From Terriglobia bacterium (GTDB lineage Bacteria; Acidobacteriota; Terriglobia; Bryobacterales; UBA6623), in contig VXMF01000035.1 in NCBI GenBank assembly GCA_009841225.1, positions 1 to 49,400 on the forward strand: a DNA stretch of 49,400 nt, in the 5' to 3' direction. The notes under the pieces were generated by a model. That model did no database searches. It was not told the DNA's origin and saw only the letters and a program-made list of their open reading frames with translations. The translations under genes were made by a program, and so were the position numbers. The first letter of the stretch is position 1, and each line of letters starts with the position of its first letter. Positions 35,536 to 42,920 of this stretch are shown here, in pieces.

Positions 35536-36279
35536 ATGCCTGTTCCCGTCGAGGCCGTAAGGCGCGCTACGCGCCCGGCCAAGGGCGAACTGGAGGAGTA
35601 CCCCTTCTCCGACGGCCGGGTCCTGATGGAAACGGACCCGCATGCCAATTCCATCGTGGCCATGCGCAACCAGTTGCAGTGGCATTTCGAAGCCCGGGCG
35701 GACGTCTACGTGGCTGGCAGCATGGCGATGTACTGGCGGCAGGGTGACCCGAGCGCGGTCGTGGCTCCGGACGTGTTCGTGGTGCTGGGCGCGGCGAAGA
35801 GGAGTCGCAAGTCATATCGGACCTGGGAAGAAGGCGGTGTCGTGCCGGCGTTCGTGGTCGAGGTGGCGTCGGCATCGACGAGCGACCGGGACGCGACGGG
35901 CAAGCGAGCGACGTACCAGGAGATCGGGGTGCGGGAGTACTGGCGGTTCGACCCGACCGGAAGGTGGATCGCGCAGGGCCTGATGGGCTGGCGGCTGGCA
36001 GGCGGCGGGTACGAGCGGGTGCGGGTGGAAGCGGACGTTGGCTGCTACCGGAGCGAGGCGCTGGGGCTGGAGTTGCGGGCGGAGGGGTGGCTGCTGCGTT
36101 TCCGGGACCCCATCTTGGGACGGGACTTGCTGACCCATCCGGAGACCAGCCGGGCCCTGCAGGACACCAATCGGGCCTTGCAGGAGACCAAGCGCGAACG
36201 CGATGAGGCCGAGCGGAAGCTGGACGAAGCGAATCGACGCATCGAGGAGCTAGAGACAAGGCTGCGGCTGTCCGACTGA
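35536..36279 (+). CDS. Uma2 family protein (PD-(D/E)XK nuclease fold) with C-terminal coiled coil
   Basis: The protein has 247 residues. Uma2/DUF820 motifs are present: VAPDVFVV (Asp79), AFVVEVASAST (Glu109), DATGKRATYQEIGVREYW (Lys123, Tyr127). These residues form the putative metal site of a PD-(D/E)XK endonuclease fold. Residues about 208-245 are a strongly charged coiled coil (NRALQETKRERDEAERKLDEANRRIEELE). Uma2 genes are common and often multicopy in cyanobacteria and Acidobacteriota; the biological role is unknown. A TACCCT hexamer sits six bases before the ATG. The 265 bases upstream, after the sulfatase, hold no recognisable gene. Confidence 0.87.
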   Translation: MPVPVEAVRRATRPAKGELEEYPFSDGRVLMETDPHANSIVAMRNQLQWHFEARADVYVAGSMAMYWRQGDPSAVVAPDVFVVLGAAKRSRKSYRTWEEGGVVPAFVVEVASASTSDRDATGKRATYQEIGVREYWRFDPTGRWIAQGLMGWRLAGGGYERVRVEADVGCYRSEALGLELRAEGWLLRFRDPILGRDLLTHPETSRALQDTNRALQETKRERDEAERKLDEANRRIEELETRLRLSD

Positions 36280-36650
36280 CCTCCGACCGTCTGGAATGAT
36301 CTCCGGCCAACGTGTGACCGAAGGTGTGGAACTCGCCCATTCGGAGCGTGCGTTCAGCTCGGATTCGGCCGGGCTGCAGTCTCGGCAGACAGGTCGGTTC
36401 GACGGCCTGATCAGCGGCTTTGGAGGGCCCGCTGACTCCATTCCTAATCCCTTCGCAACGCGGACAAGGAAGCTAGGTTGGAGTCCGGTTCTCCGCTCGC
36501 TTGTGTGCTCTCGTCGGTTCGAGGAGTAACCTCGCGAGATTTCGTCCGAGGTCTCTGCTGGGAGACTGCCACCTGGGCCGTCGCAATTTGCCGCTTGCGA
36601 CATCTCGGTGCTGGACACAGTTTGACCATCGTGTGGACCCGGTGTGGCAC
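36280..36650. other. intergenic region, no gene recognised
   Basis: Short open frames on both strands show no family motif. The only useful site is at its right end, where CATACT (36651-36656) could be the -10 box for the next gene. Confidence 0.35.
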
Positions 36651-36662
36651 CATACTGTTGAA

Positions 36663-37025
36663 ATGCGTCGAAGAACGATGATGCTGCCTTGGCTAGCGCT
36701 GCTGGTCTGTTTGGTTCCGCAGTTTGCGTTGGCGGAGAGCATTGCGGGTAAGTGGAACTTGGTCTGGGACACGCAAGGTGGCGTTCGCCACCAAGTCTGG
36801 GACATCAGCCAAGATGGCGAGGCCGTTTCTGTCGAGACAGGCGGGCAGAAGATCGAGGGCACTTTCAGGGATGGGCGCCTCGAAGTCAGCGGCAAGATCC
36901 ATGCCGCCCGAGCCGGCTACAGTTCAGAGCTGAAAGTCGAAGGGACACTCGTGAACGGGCAACTGAAGGGCAAGGGAAGCTGGGGTGGGTATGCGATGTC
37001 CTTCGTGGGGGAGCGGGACGAGTAG
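36663..37025 (+). CDS. small secreted beta-rich protein, copy 1
   Basis: The protein has 120 residues. A signal peptide (about 6-24, ending FALAES) precedes a compact beta-strand domain: GKWNLVWDTQGGVRHQVWDISQDGEAVS, KIEGTFRDGRLEVSGKI, SSELKVEGTLVNGQLKGKGSW. The pattern of GxW start and alternating short strands is that of a small lipocalin-like sandwich also found appended to secreted amidohydrolases. The start is the ATG at 36663, since the same GAAATGCGTC context begins copy 2 at 38068. The mature parts of the two copies share about two thirds of residues by eye. No function is known. The two copies flank the acetyltransferase gene. Confidence 0.8.
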   Translation: MRRRTMMLPWLALLVCLVPQFALAESIAGKWNLVWDTQGGVRHQVWDISQDGEAVSVETGGQKIEGTFRDGRLEVSGKIHAARAGYSSELKVEGTLVNGQLKGKGSWGGYAMSFVGERDE

Positions 37026-37115
37026 CTCGTTGTGGCCGCCTCGTATGCGGCTATCCGGATCCGCGTGTGATTCCCGTGGCTCGCTGCGCGCCTCCAGCGC
37101 GGGTGGTCCGCAGGC

Positions 37116-37970
37116 ATGGCAAGTTTGGCACACCTCCCCTTGAGTCCCCAAAGCTCGTCCGAGCCGCGACGCAAGCGGCCCCTGCATCGGACACGTAAGC
37201 GCCCGAGGTCTCCGTCGGACGTTGCACGTCAGGTCGCAACCCTCGGAGTCCGGCCGGGCGATGTGGTGCTGGTGCACGTCGCCTATCGCGCCGTGCGACC
37301 GATCAAAGGCGGACCCGCGGGCTTGCTCGCAGGATTGCAAGAGGCAGTGGGCCCGCAGGGCACGCTTGTCATGCCGTCGTATACCGGAGAAGACGACCGA
37401 CTGTTCGACCCGTCGGCCACGCCCGCTGACCCGGACCTCGGAGTTGTCGCGGACACGTTCTGGAGACTCCCCGGTGTATTGCGCAGCGACCACCCGTTCG
37501 CCTTCGCCGCGCGAGGGCCGGTTGCGCCTGAGATCACATCGGATCCGATCGCGTTCCCGCCGCATGGTATCGCCAGCCCAGTCGGTCGCGTCCTCAATCG
37601 GGACGGCCGTGTCCTCCTCGTGGGTGTCGGCCACGAGTCCAACACGACGATCCATCTCGCAGAACTTCTCGCCGGTGTCAGATACCGTCGGCCCAAGCAC
37701 TGTACGGTTCTCGTGCAAGGCTTGCCAGGGCGAGTCGACTATGAGGAGAACGACCATTGCTGCAGGCACTTCGGCCTGATGGACGGATGGCTCCGGGCCG
37801 AGCGGCTTCAGGCGGAAGGACCGGTCGGGCACGCCCATTCGCGGTTGGTAGACGCCAAGGACGTCGTCGACTGTGCGTTGGCACGACTCGCACGTGACCC
37901 GGCGCTCTTTCTCCACAAACAAGGGTCTGGCTGCGAAGAATGCGACGAAGCTTGGCGAAGCCTGCCGTAA
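37116..37970 (+). CDS. aminoglycoside 3-N-acetyltransferase (AAC(3)) family protein
   Basis: The protein has 284 residues. An N-terminal basic stretch (1-32) is followed by the family core VLVHVAYRAVRPIKGGPAGLLAGL, GPQGTLVMPSYTGED and the active-site block LLVGVGHESNTTIHLAE with His173. The family acetylates amino groups from acetyl-CoA; members include resistance enzymes as well as antibiotic-biosynthetic and uncharacterised housekeeping enzymes. The ATG may not be the true start because the first 30 residues look unlike the family. It lies between two paralogous small secreted proteins on the same strand, 90 bases after the first. Whether it acts on aminoglycosides is unknown. Confidence 0.85.
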   Translation: MASLAHLPLSPQSSSEPRRKRPLHRTRKRPRSPSDVARQVATLGVRPGDVVLVHVAYRAVRPIKGGPAGLLAGLQEAVGPQGTLVMPSYTGEDDRLFDPSATPADPDLGVVADTFWRLPGVLRSDHPFAFAARGPVAPEITSDPIAFPPHGIASPVGRVLNRDGRVLLVGVGHESNTTIHLAELLAGVRYRRPKHCTVLVQGLPGRVDYEENDHCCRHFGLMDGWLRAERLQAEGPVGHAHSRLVDAKDVVDCALARLARDPALFLHKQGSGCEECDEAWRSLP

Positions 37971-38067
37971 CCGGTCCTTCGTGCCTGGAGGTCGCGAGAT
38001 CCCCTCTTTGGACTCGAAGGCCTAGCTAGGCCGATGTGCAGACGCCCTGCGGTACCATCTGAGTGAA

Positions 38068-38430
38068 ATGCGTCTGAAAGCGAACATACTCACGGCGCTA
38101 GCGTTGCTGGTCTGCTTGGCCCCCCAAAGCACATTCGCGGAGAGCGTTGCGGGGAAGTGGAACCTGACTTGGGACACCGAGGGCGGCATCCGAAACACGG
38201 TGTGGGAAGTCAAGCAAGACGGCGACACGGTGTCTGTGACGACCGATGGCCAAGAGCTCGAAGGCACTTTCAAGGACGGGCGCCTCGAACTCAGGGGCAA
38301 GTTCTATTCGTCAGAAGCCGGATACAGTTCGGAGTTGAAGGTCGAAGGGTCGTTAGAGAACGGCCAGCTAAAGGGCAGGGGCAGCTGGGATGCGTACGGG
38401 ATGACCTTCTCGGGCGAGCGGGCCGAGTAG
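38068..38430 (+). CDS. small secreted beta-rich protein, copy 2
   Basis: This 120-residue protein is a paralogue of the one at 36663-37025, with identical length, a signal peptide (about 7-24, ending STFAES) and the same domain (GKWNLTWDTEGGIRNTVWEV, ELEGTFKDGRLELRGKF, the shared block AGYSSELKVEG, ENGQLKGRGSW). Differences are mostly conservative, so both copies are probably functional. The ten bases around the start codon are also the same in both. A TACCAT hexamer (38053-38058) is the best -10 candidate. The duplication appears to have spread around the acetyltransferase gene. Function is unknown. Confidence 0.8.
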   Translation: MRLKANILTALALLVCLAPQSTFAESVAGKWNLTWDTEGGIRNTVWEVKQDGDTVSVTTDGQELEGTFKDGRLELRGKFYSSEAGYSSELKVEGSLENGQLKGRGSWDAYGMTFSGERAE

Positions 38431-38449
38431 CTTGTAACGCTTCTCCCGC

Positions 38450-39445
38450 CTATTGGATCACCCGGAGCCCGAACCAACCCAATCCTCCCACGAGCAGCAA
38501 GATCGCGCCTAGCTGCTCCGTGCGTGAGCCGATGTAGCGCAGTCGAACGCTTCCCAGCAAGGCTAGCGCCAAGCCCTCGCCGGCCAGCGCTCCCGGCAAG
38601 AAGTAGGCTGGGCTCATTTGAGCTGACCCCAACAGCGTCGCGAAGAACAGGCCGTGGAAAGTCCCCATCGCGCCGCAGGCCAGCCAGCGCATGCTCGCGT
38701 CGGGCAGGAACAAGATCTCTGCTGCCAGGTAAGCCACGGTCAGAGCGGCCGCTGCTTCCAGGAATCGCACAGGCGGCGCTAGCCCGATCATTCCGCCGAC
38801 CACGGCGACGAGCGCTTGGGCCGCCAGAAAACCGCCGGCGCAAGCCGCGAACTCCGGCTTGGAGCGCCCTGCCAGTGCGAGCGCCAGCAAGAACAGCAGC
38901 AGTTCCGGGCTGGTTAGCGCTCTTCGAAACCCCGCGCCGGACTCGGTAGCCACTGTCTCCCGCCACGTTGGCGGAGTGAATCGGATCTCTGCTTCCGTAT
39001 AGGTGATATCAAACACTGTTTGGCGCACCATCTCGCCGTCGCCAGACCGCAGCACATGCACGTGCTGCGGCACCGTCACAGCAGGGAACTCACAGCGCAC
39101 GGCGACCGCCTTAGGCGGATCGGGAAACCGGTAGGTCGCTGTGCAGAGGAACAGGCCTTGGCCCGCGTCTTCGTTGCACTTCCCATCGACTCGCTCCCCT
39201 GGCTGGTCGCCATCGAGGACCAGAAAGGCGCCTAGCAGAATCCGCGCTCGATCATGGTCCTCGGGAACCTCCGACAGGGGCATGCGGAGCTCATAGAGCA
39301 AGTCGTTGCCGTCCTGCAGCAGAGACCCGTGGCTGACGCTCAACACGTGGCCTGCTGCTGGAAGCGAGGCTGCGGCGCCGAGTAGCGCCACTCTTGCCAG
39401 AAATCCCGCTCGACGACCCATGAGGGGCAAGAGGGCGAGCTTCAT
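38450..39445 (-). CDS. HupE/UreJ-like membrane protein with extracytoplasmic N-terminal domain
   Basis: The protein has 331 residues. A signal peptide (about 14-32) is followed by a soluble beta-rich domain (about 33-165; HVLSVSHGSLLQDGNDLLYELRMPL) and six or so membrane helices from about 178 to 328. These include FLLALALAGRS, GTFHGLFFATLLG and AILLLVGGLGWFGLRV. The C-terminal half resembles the HupE/UreJ family, members of which are linked to nickel or other metal transport, but no hydrogenase or urease gene is near. It starts at ATG 39445, overlapping the stop of the beta-propeller gene as ATGA, so the two are coupled. Its role is not known. Confidence 0.72.
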   Translation of the reverse strand: MKLALLPLMGRRAGFLARVALLGAAASLPAAGHVLSVSHGSLLQDGNDLLYELRMPLSEVPEDHDRARILLGAFLVLDGDQPGERVDGKCNEDAGQGLFLCTATYRFPDPPKAVAVRCEFPAVTVPQHVHVLRSGDGEMVRQTVFDITYTEAEIRFTPPTWRETVATESGAGFRRALTSPELLLFLLALALAGRSKPEFAACAGGFLAAQALVAVVGGMIGLAPPVRFLEAAAALTVAYLAAEILFLPDASMRWLACGAMGTFHGLFFATLLGSAQMSPAYFLPGALAGEGLALALLGSVRLRYIGSRTEQLGAILLLVGGLGWFGLRVIQ

Positions 39446-40860
39446 TGCAAGCCGAAGCTGTACATGGCTTGCAGGGTGCGGACGTAGATTCGCCCATCAA
39501 CGATCGCAGGCGTCGCGAAGCACGTCCCATCCAGCGTACTGGTCGCGAGCACTTCCCACTCTGCCCCGGGAGCGATCGCGCTGATCATGCAGCCCTCGCT
39601 GACGGTGTAGATCTTGCCATCGCCGACCACGGGCGAGGCCCAGTACTTGTCGATCGCGTCCCGCAGTCGGTCTACCTTGTTGGCGCTGCCCTTGGCAGGG
39701 TCTACGCTGCTGAAGATGCCGCCGTCCTTCACGAGATAAATCGTGCCTTCGTAGAGCAGCGGAGAAGGGGTGTTCGGCAGTGACTTGGTGTAGCGCCACA
39801 GCACTCCGGACTGCGTGATGTCACCGCGGAGGGAGCCAGGGCGTATTGCCACCAGATTGTTCACCGGGGCGCGGCGGGCGGCATAGAAATACCAGTCGCG
39901 ATCGTCTAGCTTGCCATCGCCGCCTAGATCGGCTTCCGACCACGGATGGGCCTGCTTGAGCCGTTCCTCCGGGGCTTCGTCCTGAGACAGCGCACCATCA
40001 CCGTCCTTGTCGTGCTCTGCGAGCACGTCGGCGAACGAGGGCGTCTGCCGCTGTTGCCCTGGATCTCCGCCGATCTCCCAACCGTTGATGTAGACGATAT
40101 CGCCGTCGAAGAGGGGGACGCACTTGAGCTGCCATGCGAATCCGTCCACCCACCACAGCTCTTCGCCGGATTCCAGCGAGTATGCCGAGACCCGGTAGGC
40201 ACCCGGCACTACCACCTGTGGCTCGCCGTCCGGCGTCCGGAACACTCCCGCCGTGCCGTAGCCCCGCGTACTGGCGGGGCGCTCGGTCTTCCAGACCGTC
40301 TCGCCCGTCTGGGCGTCGAGAGCAAGCAAGTAGGATCCGACCTGTTGGTCACAGACGATCAACAGCTTCCCGTCGGCCAGAATCGGAGACGAGCCGTGAC
40401 CGTTCTGGTTGATGAACGGACCCAAGGGGTGTCGCCAGCGCTCATTGCCGTCCGAGTCGTAGGAAATTGCTCCGAAATCCCCGAAGAACACGTATACGTT
40501 CGCGCCGTCGGTCACCGGAGACGGCGATGCGGGGCCGTGCGTGCGCTGGTGCGGCTCCCGGCGCGGCCGCGGCACTTCGCGGATCCACAGCATTTCGCCC
40601 GAGTCTCGCGCGACAGCCAAGACCAGCAGCTTGTCGCCCTCGAACGCCGTCAGATAGATCTTGTCTCCAGCAATCACCGGCGAGGAATGGCCGCTCGGCA
40701 TCGCGGTCTTCCATACCAGATTCGTGTCTTCCCCGAAGTGCGTCGGCAGCGGCCCGCCCTGTGCGACACCGGTGCCTTCCGGCCCTCGAAACTGCGGCCA
40801 CTCGGCGCCCTGCAGCACACCTGTCAGCAAGACCAGCGACAGCGGCACGAACCAGAACAT
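39442..40860 (-). CDS. secreted PQQ-type beta-propeller repeat protein with EF-hands
   Basis: The start at ATG 40860 gives 472 residues with a signal peptide (1-17, ending LQGAEW). The body is a WD-like PQQ propeller: WPQFRGPEGTGVA, LVWKTAMPSGHSSPVIAGDKIYLTAFEG and similar blades. An EF-hand insert (EHDKDGDGALSQDEAPEERL, then DLGGDGKLDDRDW) sits around residues 255-290. Such proteins are usually structural propellers rather than true PQQ dehydrogenases; no catalytic residues are evident. A minus-strand TATAGT (40872-40867) lies six bases before the ATG, another leaderless candidate. The HupE-like gene follows with a four-base overlap. The substrate or partner is unknown. Confidence 0.88.
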   Translation of the reverse strand: MFWFVPLSLVLLTGVLQGAEWPQFRGPEGTGVAQGGPLPTHFGEDTNLVWKTAMPSGHSSPVIAGDKIYLTAFEGDKLLVLAVARDSGEMLWIREVPRPRREPHQRTHGPASPSPVTDGANVYVFFGDFGAISYDSDGNERWRHPLGPFINQNGHGSSPILADGKLLIVCDQQVGSYLLALDAQTGETVWKTERPASTRGYGTAGVFRTPDGEPQVVVPGAYRVSAYSLESGEELWWVDGFAWQLKCVPLFDGDIVYINGWEIGGDPGQQRQTPSFADVLAEHDKDGDGALSQDEAPEERLKQAHPWSEADLGGDGKLDDRDWYFYAARRAPVNNLVAIRPGSLRGDITQSGVLWRYTKSLPNTPSPLLYEGTIYLVKDGGIFSSVDPAKGSANKVDRLRDAIDKYWASPVVGDGKIYTVSEGCMISAIAPGAEWEVLATSTLDGTCFATPAIVDGRIYVRTLQAMYSFGLQ

Positions 40861-40950
40861 GCCCACACTATAGCGCGGGCCCAAGTGGGCAGATGCGCTG
40901 GTGCCGACGCCCTGTCAGCGTGATACAGTGGCAGCATACGTAGCCCGTGG

Positions 40951-42906
40951 ATGAAACAGATCGGACGGTACAGGATTGTCTCCGAGCTGGGCCGCGGGGC
41001 GATGGGCGTCGTATATCGAGCGCACGACCCCCAGATTGATCGCGAAGTCGCGCTGAAGACCATCCGGCTGGCCGCGCACGCAGACCCGAGCGAGATCGAG
41101 GGCATGCGCGACAGGCTGATCCGCGAGGCCCGGTCAGCGGGTCGGCTCTCCCACCCCGGGATCGTCACAATCTTCGACGCTGGCGAGCAAGACGGTCTCG
41201 CTTACGTCGCGATGGAACTGGTGGAAGGGCGCAGTCTCGCCGACATACTGGCTGGGCCCGTCGTGCCGGACCGCAAGGTGGAATTCTTAGTGGCGTTGCT
41301 GGCAAAGGCGGGATCGGCTCTCGACTATGCCAGCGCCAACGGGGTCGTGCATCGCGACGTCAAGCCGGCCAACATTATGATGTCTGGCCGGCGCGTCAAG
41401 CTCCTTGACTTTGGCGTCGCGCGAGTTGCCTCGGGGCAGGCGACGCGGGCGGGCACTGTATTCGGCACTCCGAACTATATGTCTCCGGAACAAGTGCAGG
41501 GGCGGCAAGTCGATGGGCGCTCCGACCAGTTCTCTCTGGCCGTGATCTCCTACGAGGTGCTCTGCGGTGTCAAGCCGTTCGAGGCCTCAGCCGTTCCGGC
41601 CACGCTGTTCAAGATCGTTCACGACGATCCAGAGCCGTTGCGCACGCATGTGCCGCACGTGCCGGCGTCTCTCGAGCGAGTCGTTCTCAGAGCGCTGCAG
41701 AAGTCCCCGCAAGACCGCTTCAGCAATTGTGAGGAGTTCGCGCAGGCGTTTGCCGACGCCGCGCACGGGCTGTCGGGGCTGGCGACGCCTATCAGCCCGG
41801 ACCGAGGCCAAAGTCAGGCTGACCTCGGCTGGAGTTCCGACAGCAGCGCGGATCCCGGTGCCGAGTCGACCGGCGGCGAAGCGAGCTTGCCGAGTCCCGT
41901 CGGACTACGGCTGCCGGTTGACGAGGACGCAGGGTTGCCACATCCGCCGCACCTGCCTACGGGTGGGGGCTTGGCGGGACCGGGAGCCGGCCCGAGCGAG
42001 CCCATACTACCTGTTGGAGAGCCCGTCGCAGAGGTCGATGACCTGGTTGCCGAGCCGAGACCACGTTGGCCGAACCTGATCATCGCCCTGCTGGTCCTCG
42101 CCATCGGTGCGTTGGCGATCTTGCTGGTGCGCTACCCGGGCTTGCTCGAAGACCCGCGCTCGTTGTTGGACGCGATTCTCGGAAGCGCGCCGGCGTCCGG
42201 GAGCGCGCCCTCCGCAAGCGCAATTGCTCCAGCGATACCAGAGGCGCAGATGGCCGGCCAGGCAGAGAGTCAGTCAGAGGAGTTCTCGGAGCCGGCGAGC
42301 GGCTCGACCGGCGCGTTGGCTGATGCGCCGCAAGCACCGAACGATCGGGCCGAGCAGCTGCCTGCCGACCAGGGCATGACCGACCTCACCTCTGGCGGTC
42401 CGCCGCGCCAAGACGGTCTCTCGTTGCCGTCAACGGCCATGGCTGGGGGTTCCCCTCGGGGCGGATCTCCGGTGAGCGAGCAGGGCGGGATCGTGTCCTT
42501 CCGAAGCCCTGTGGCTGGCGTCGTCGTGACGTTGGACGGGAATCAGGATTGGCGTTGCAGTACCCCGTGTCAGCTTGGCGGTCTCCCGCTGGGAGAGCGC
42601 AGACTGGTCGCCCGCCGAGATGGCTACAGCGAGTTGCATCGGACGGTCGAGGTATCGGAGTCAGCGCTGACCGTAAATCTGCCGATGGAGCGGATTGGCG
42701 CGGTCCTGCTCGTCAGCAGCGAGCCGCCAGAAGCCCGCATCATCCTCGATGGGCGCGATACCGGACTGACGACCAATGCACGCTTGGCGGTCAGTCCGGG
42801 CAAACACACGGTCCGTTTAGTGCGGGGTCAGCTCTCGGCCGAGCGTTCGATCGAAGTCTCCAAGAGCGAGACCAGATACCTGCAGTTTCGCCTCGGGACG
42901 CAGTAG
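40951..42906 (+). CDS. membrane Ser/Thr protein kinase with PEGA domains
   Basis: The protein has 651 residues. The PknB-type kinase domain (about 7-270) is complete: glycine loop GRGAMG (14-19), Lys36, HRDVKPAN (134-141), DFG (153-155) and GTPNYMSPE. A Pro/Gly/Glu-rich linker leads to one membrane helix (about 372-392, LIIALLVLAIGALAILLV). The extracytoplasmic part carries a disordered region and two PEGA-like repeats (about 515-570 and 585-650; VSSEPPEARIILDGRDTGL). PEGA domains are thought to bind surface polymers. The stop is 14 bases before uvrA, so the kinase may be cotranscribed with it. Targets are unknown. Confidence 0.92.
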   Translation: MKQIGRYRIVSELGRGAMGVVYRAHDPQIDREVALKTIRLAAHADPSEIEGMRDRLIREARSAGRLSHPGIVTIFDAGEQDGLAYVAMELVEGRSLADILAGPVVPDRKVEFLVALLAKAGSALDYASANGVVHRDVKPANIMMSGRRVKLLDFGVARVASGQATRAGTVFGTPNYMSPEQVQGRQVDGRSDQFSLAVISYEVLCGVKPFEASAVPATLFKIVHDDPEPLRTHVPHVPASLERVVLRALQKSPQDRFSNCEEFAQAFADAAHGLSGLATPISPDRGQSQADLGWSSDSSADPGAESTGGEASLPSPVGLRLPVDEDAGLPHPPHLPTGGGLAGPGAGPSEPILPVGEPVAEVDDLVAEPRPRWPNLIIALLVLAIGALAILLVRYPGLLEDPRSLLDAILGSAPASGSAPSASAIAPAIPEAQMAGQAESQSEEFSEPASGSTGALADAPQAPNDRAEQLPADQGMTDLTSGGPPRQDGLSLPSTAMAGGSPRGGSPVSEQGGIVSFRSPVAGVVVTLDGNQDWRCSTPCQLGGLPLGERRLVARRDGYSELHRTVEVSESALTVNLPMERIGAVLLVSSEPPEARIILDGRDTGLTTNARLAVSPGKHTVRLVRGQLSAERSIEVSKSETRYLQFRLGTQ

Positions 42907-42920
42907 GCGGGCTCGTTCGC

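Noticed and set aside
36615..36656. TTGACC (36622-36627) with CATACT (36651-36656) as a full promoter for small protein copy 1
   Set aside because: The spacing is 23 bases, outside the working range for a sigma70 promoter.
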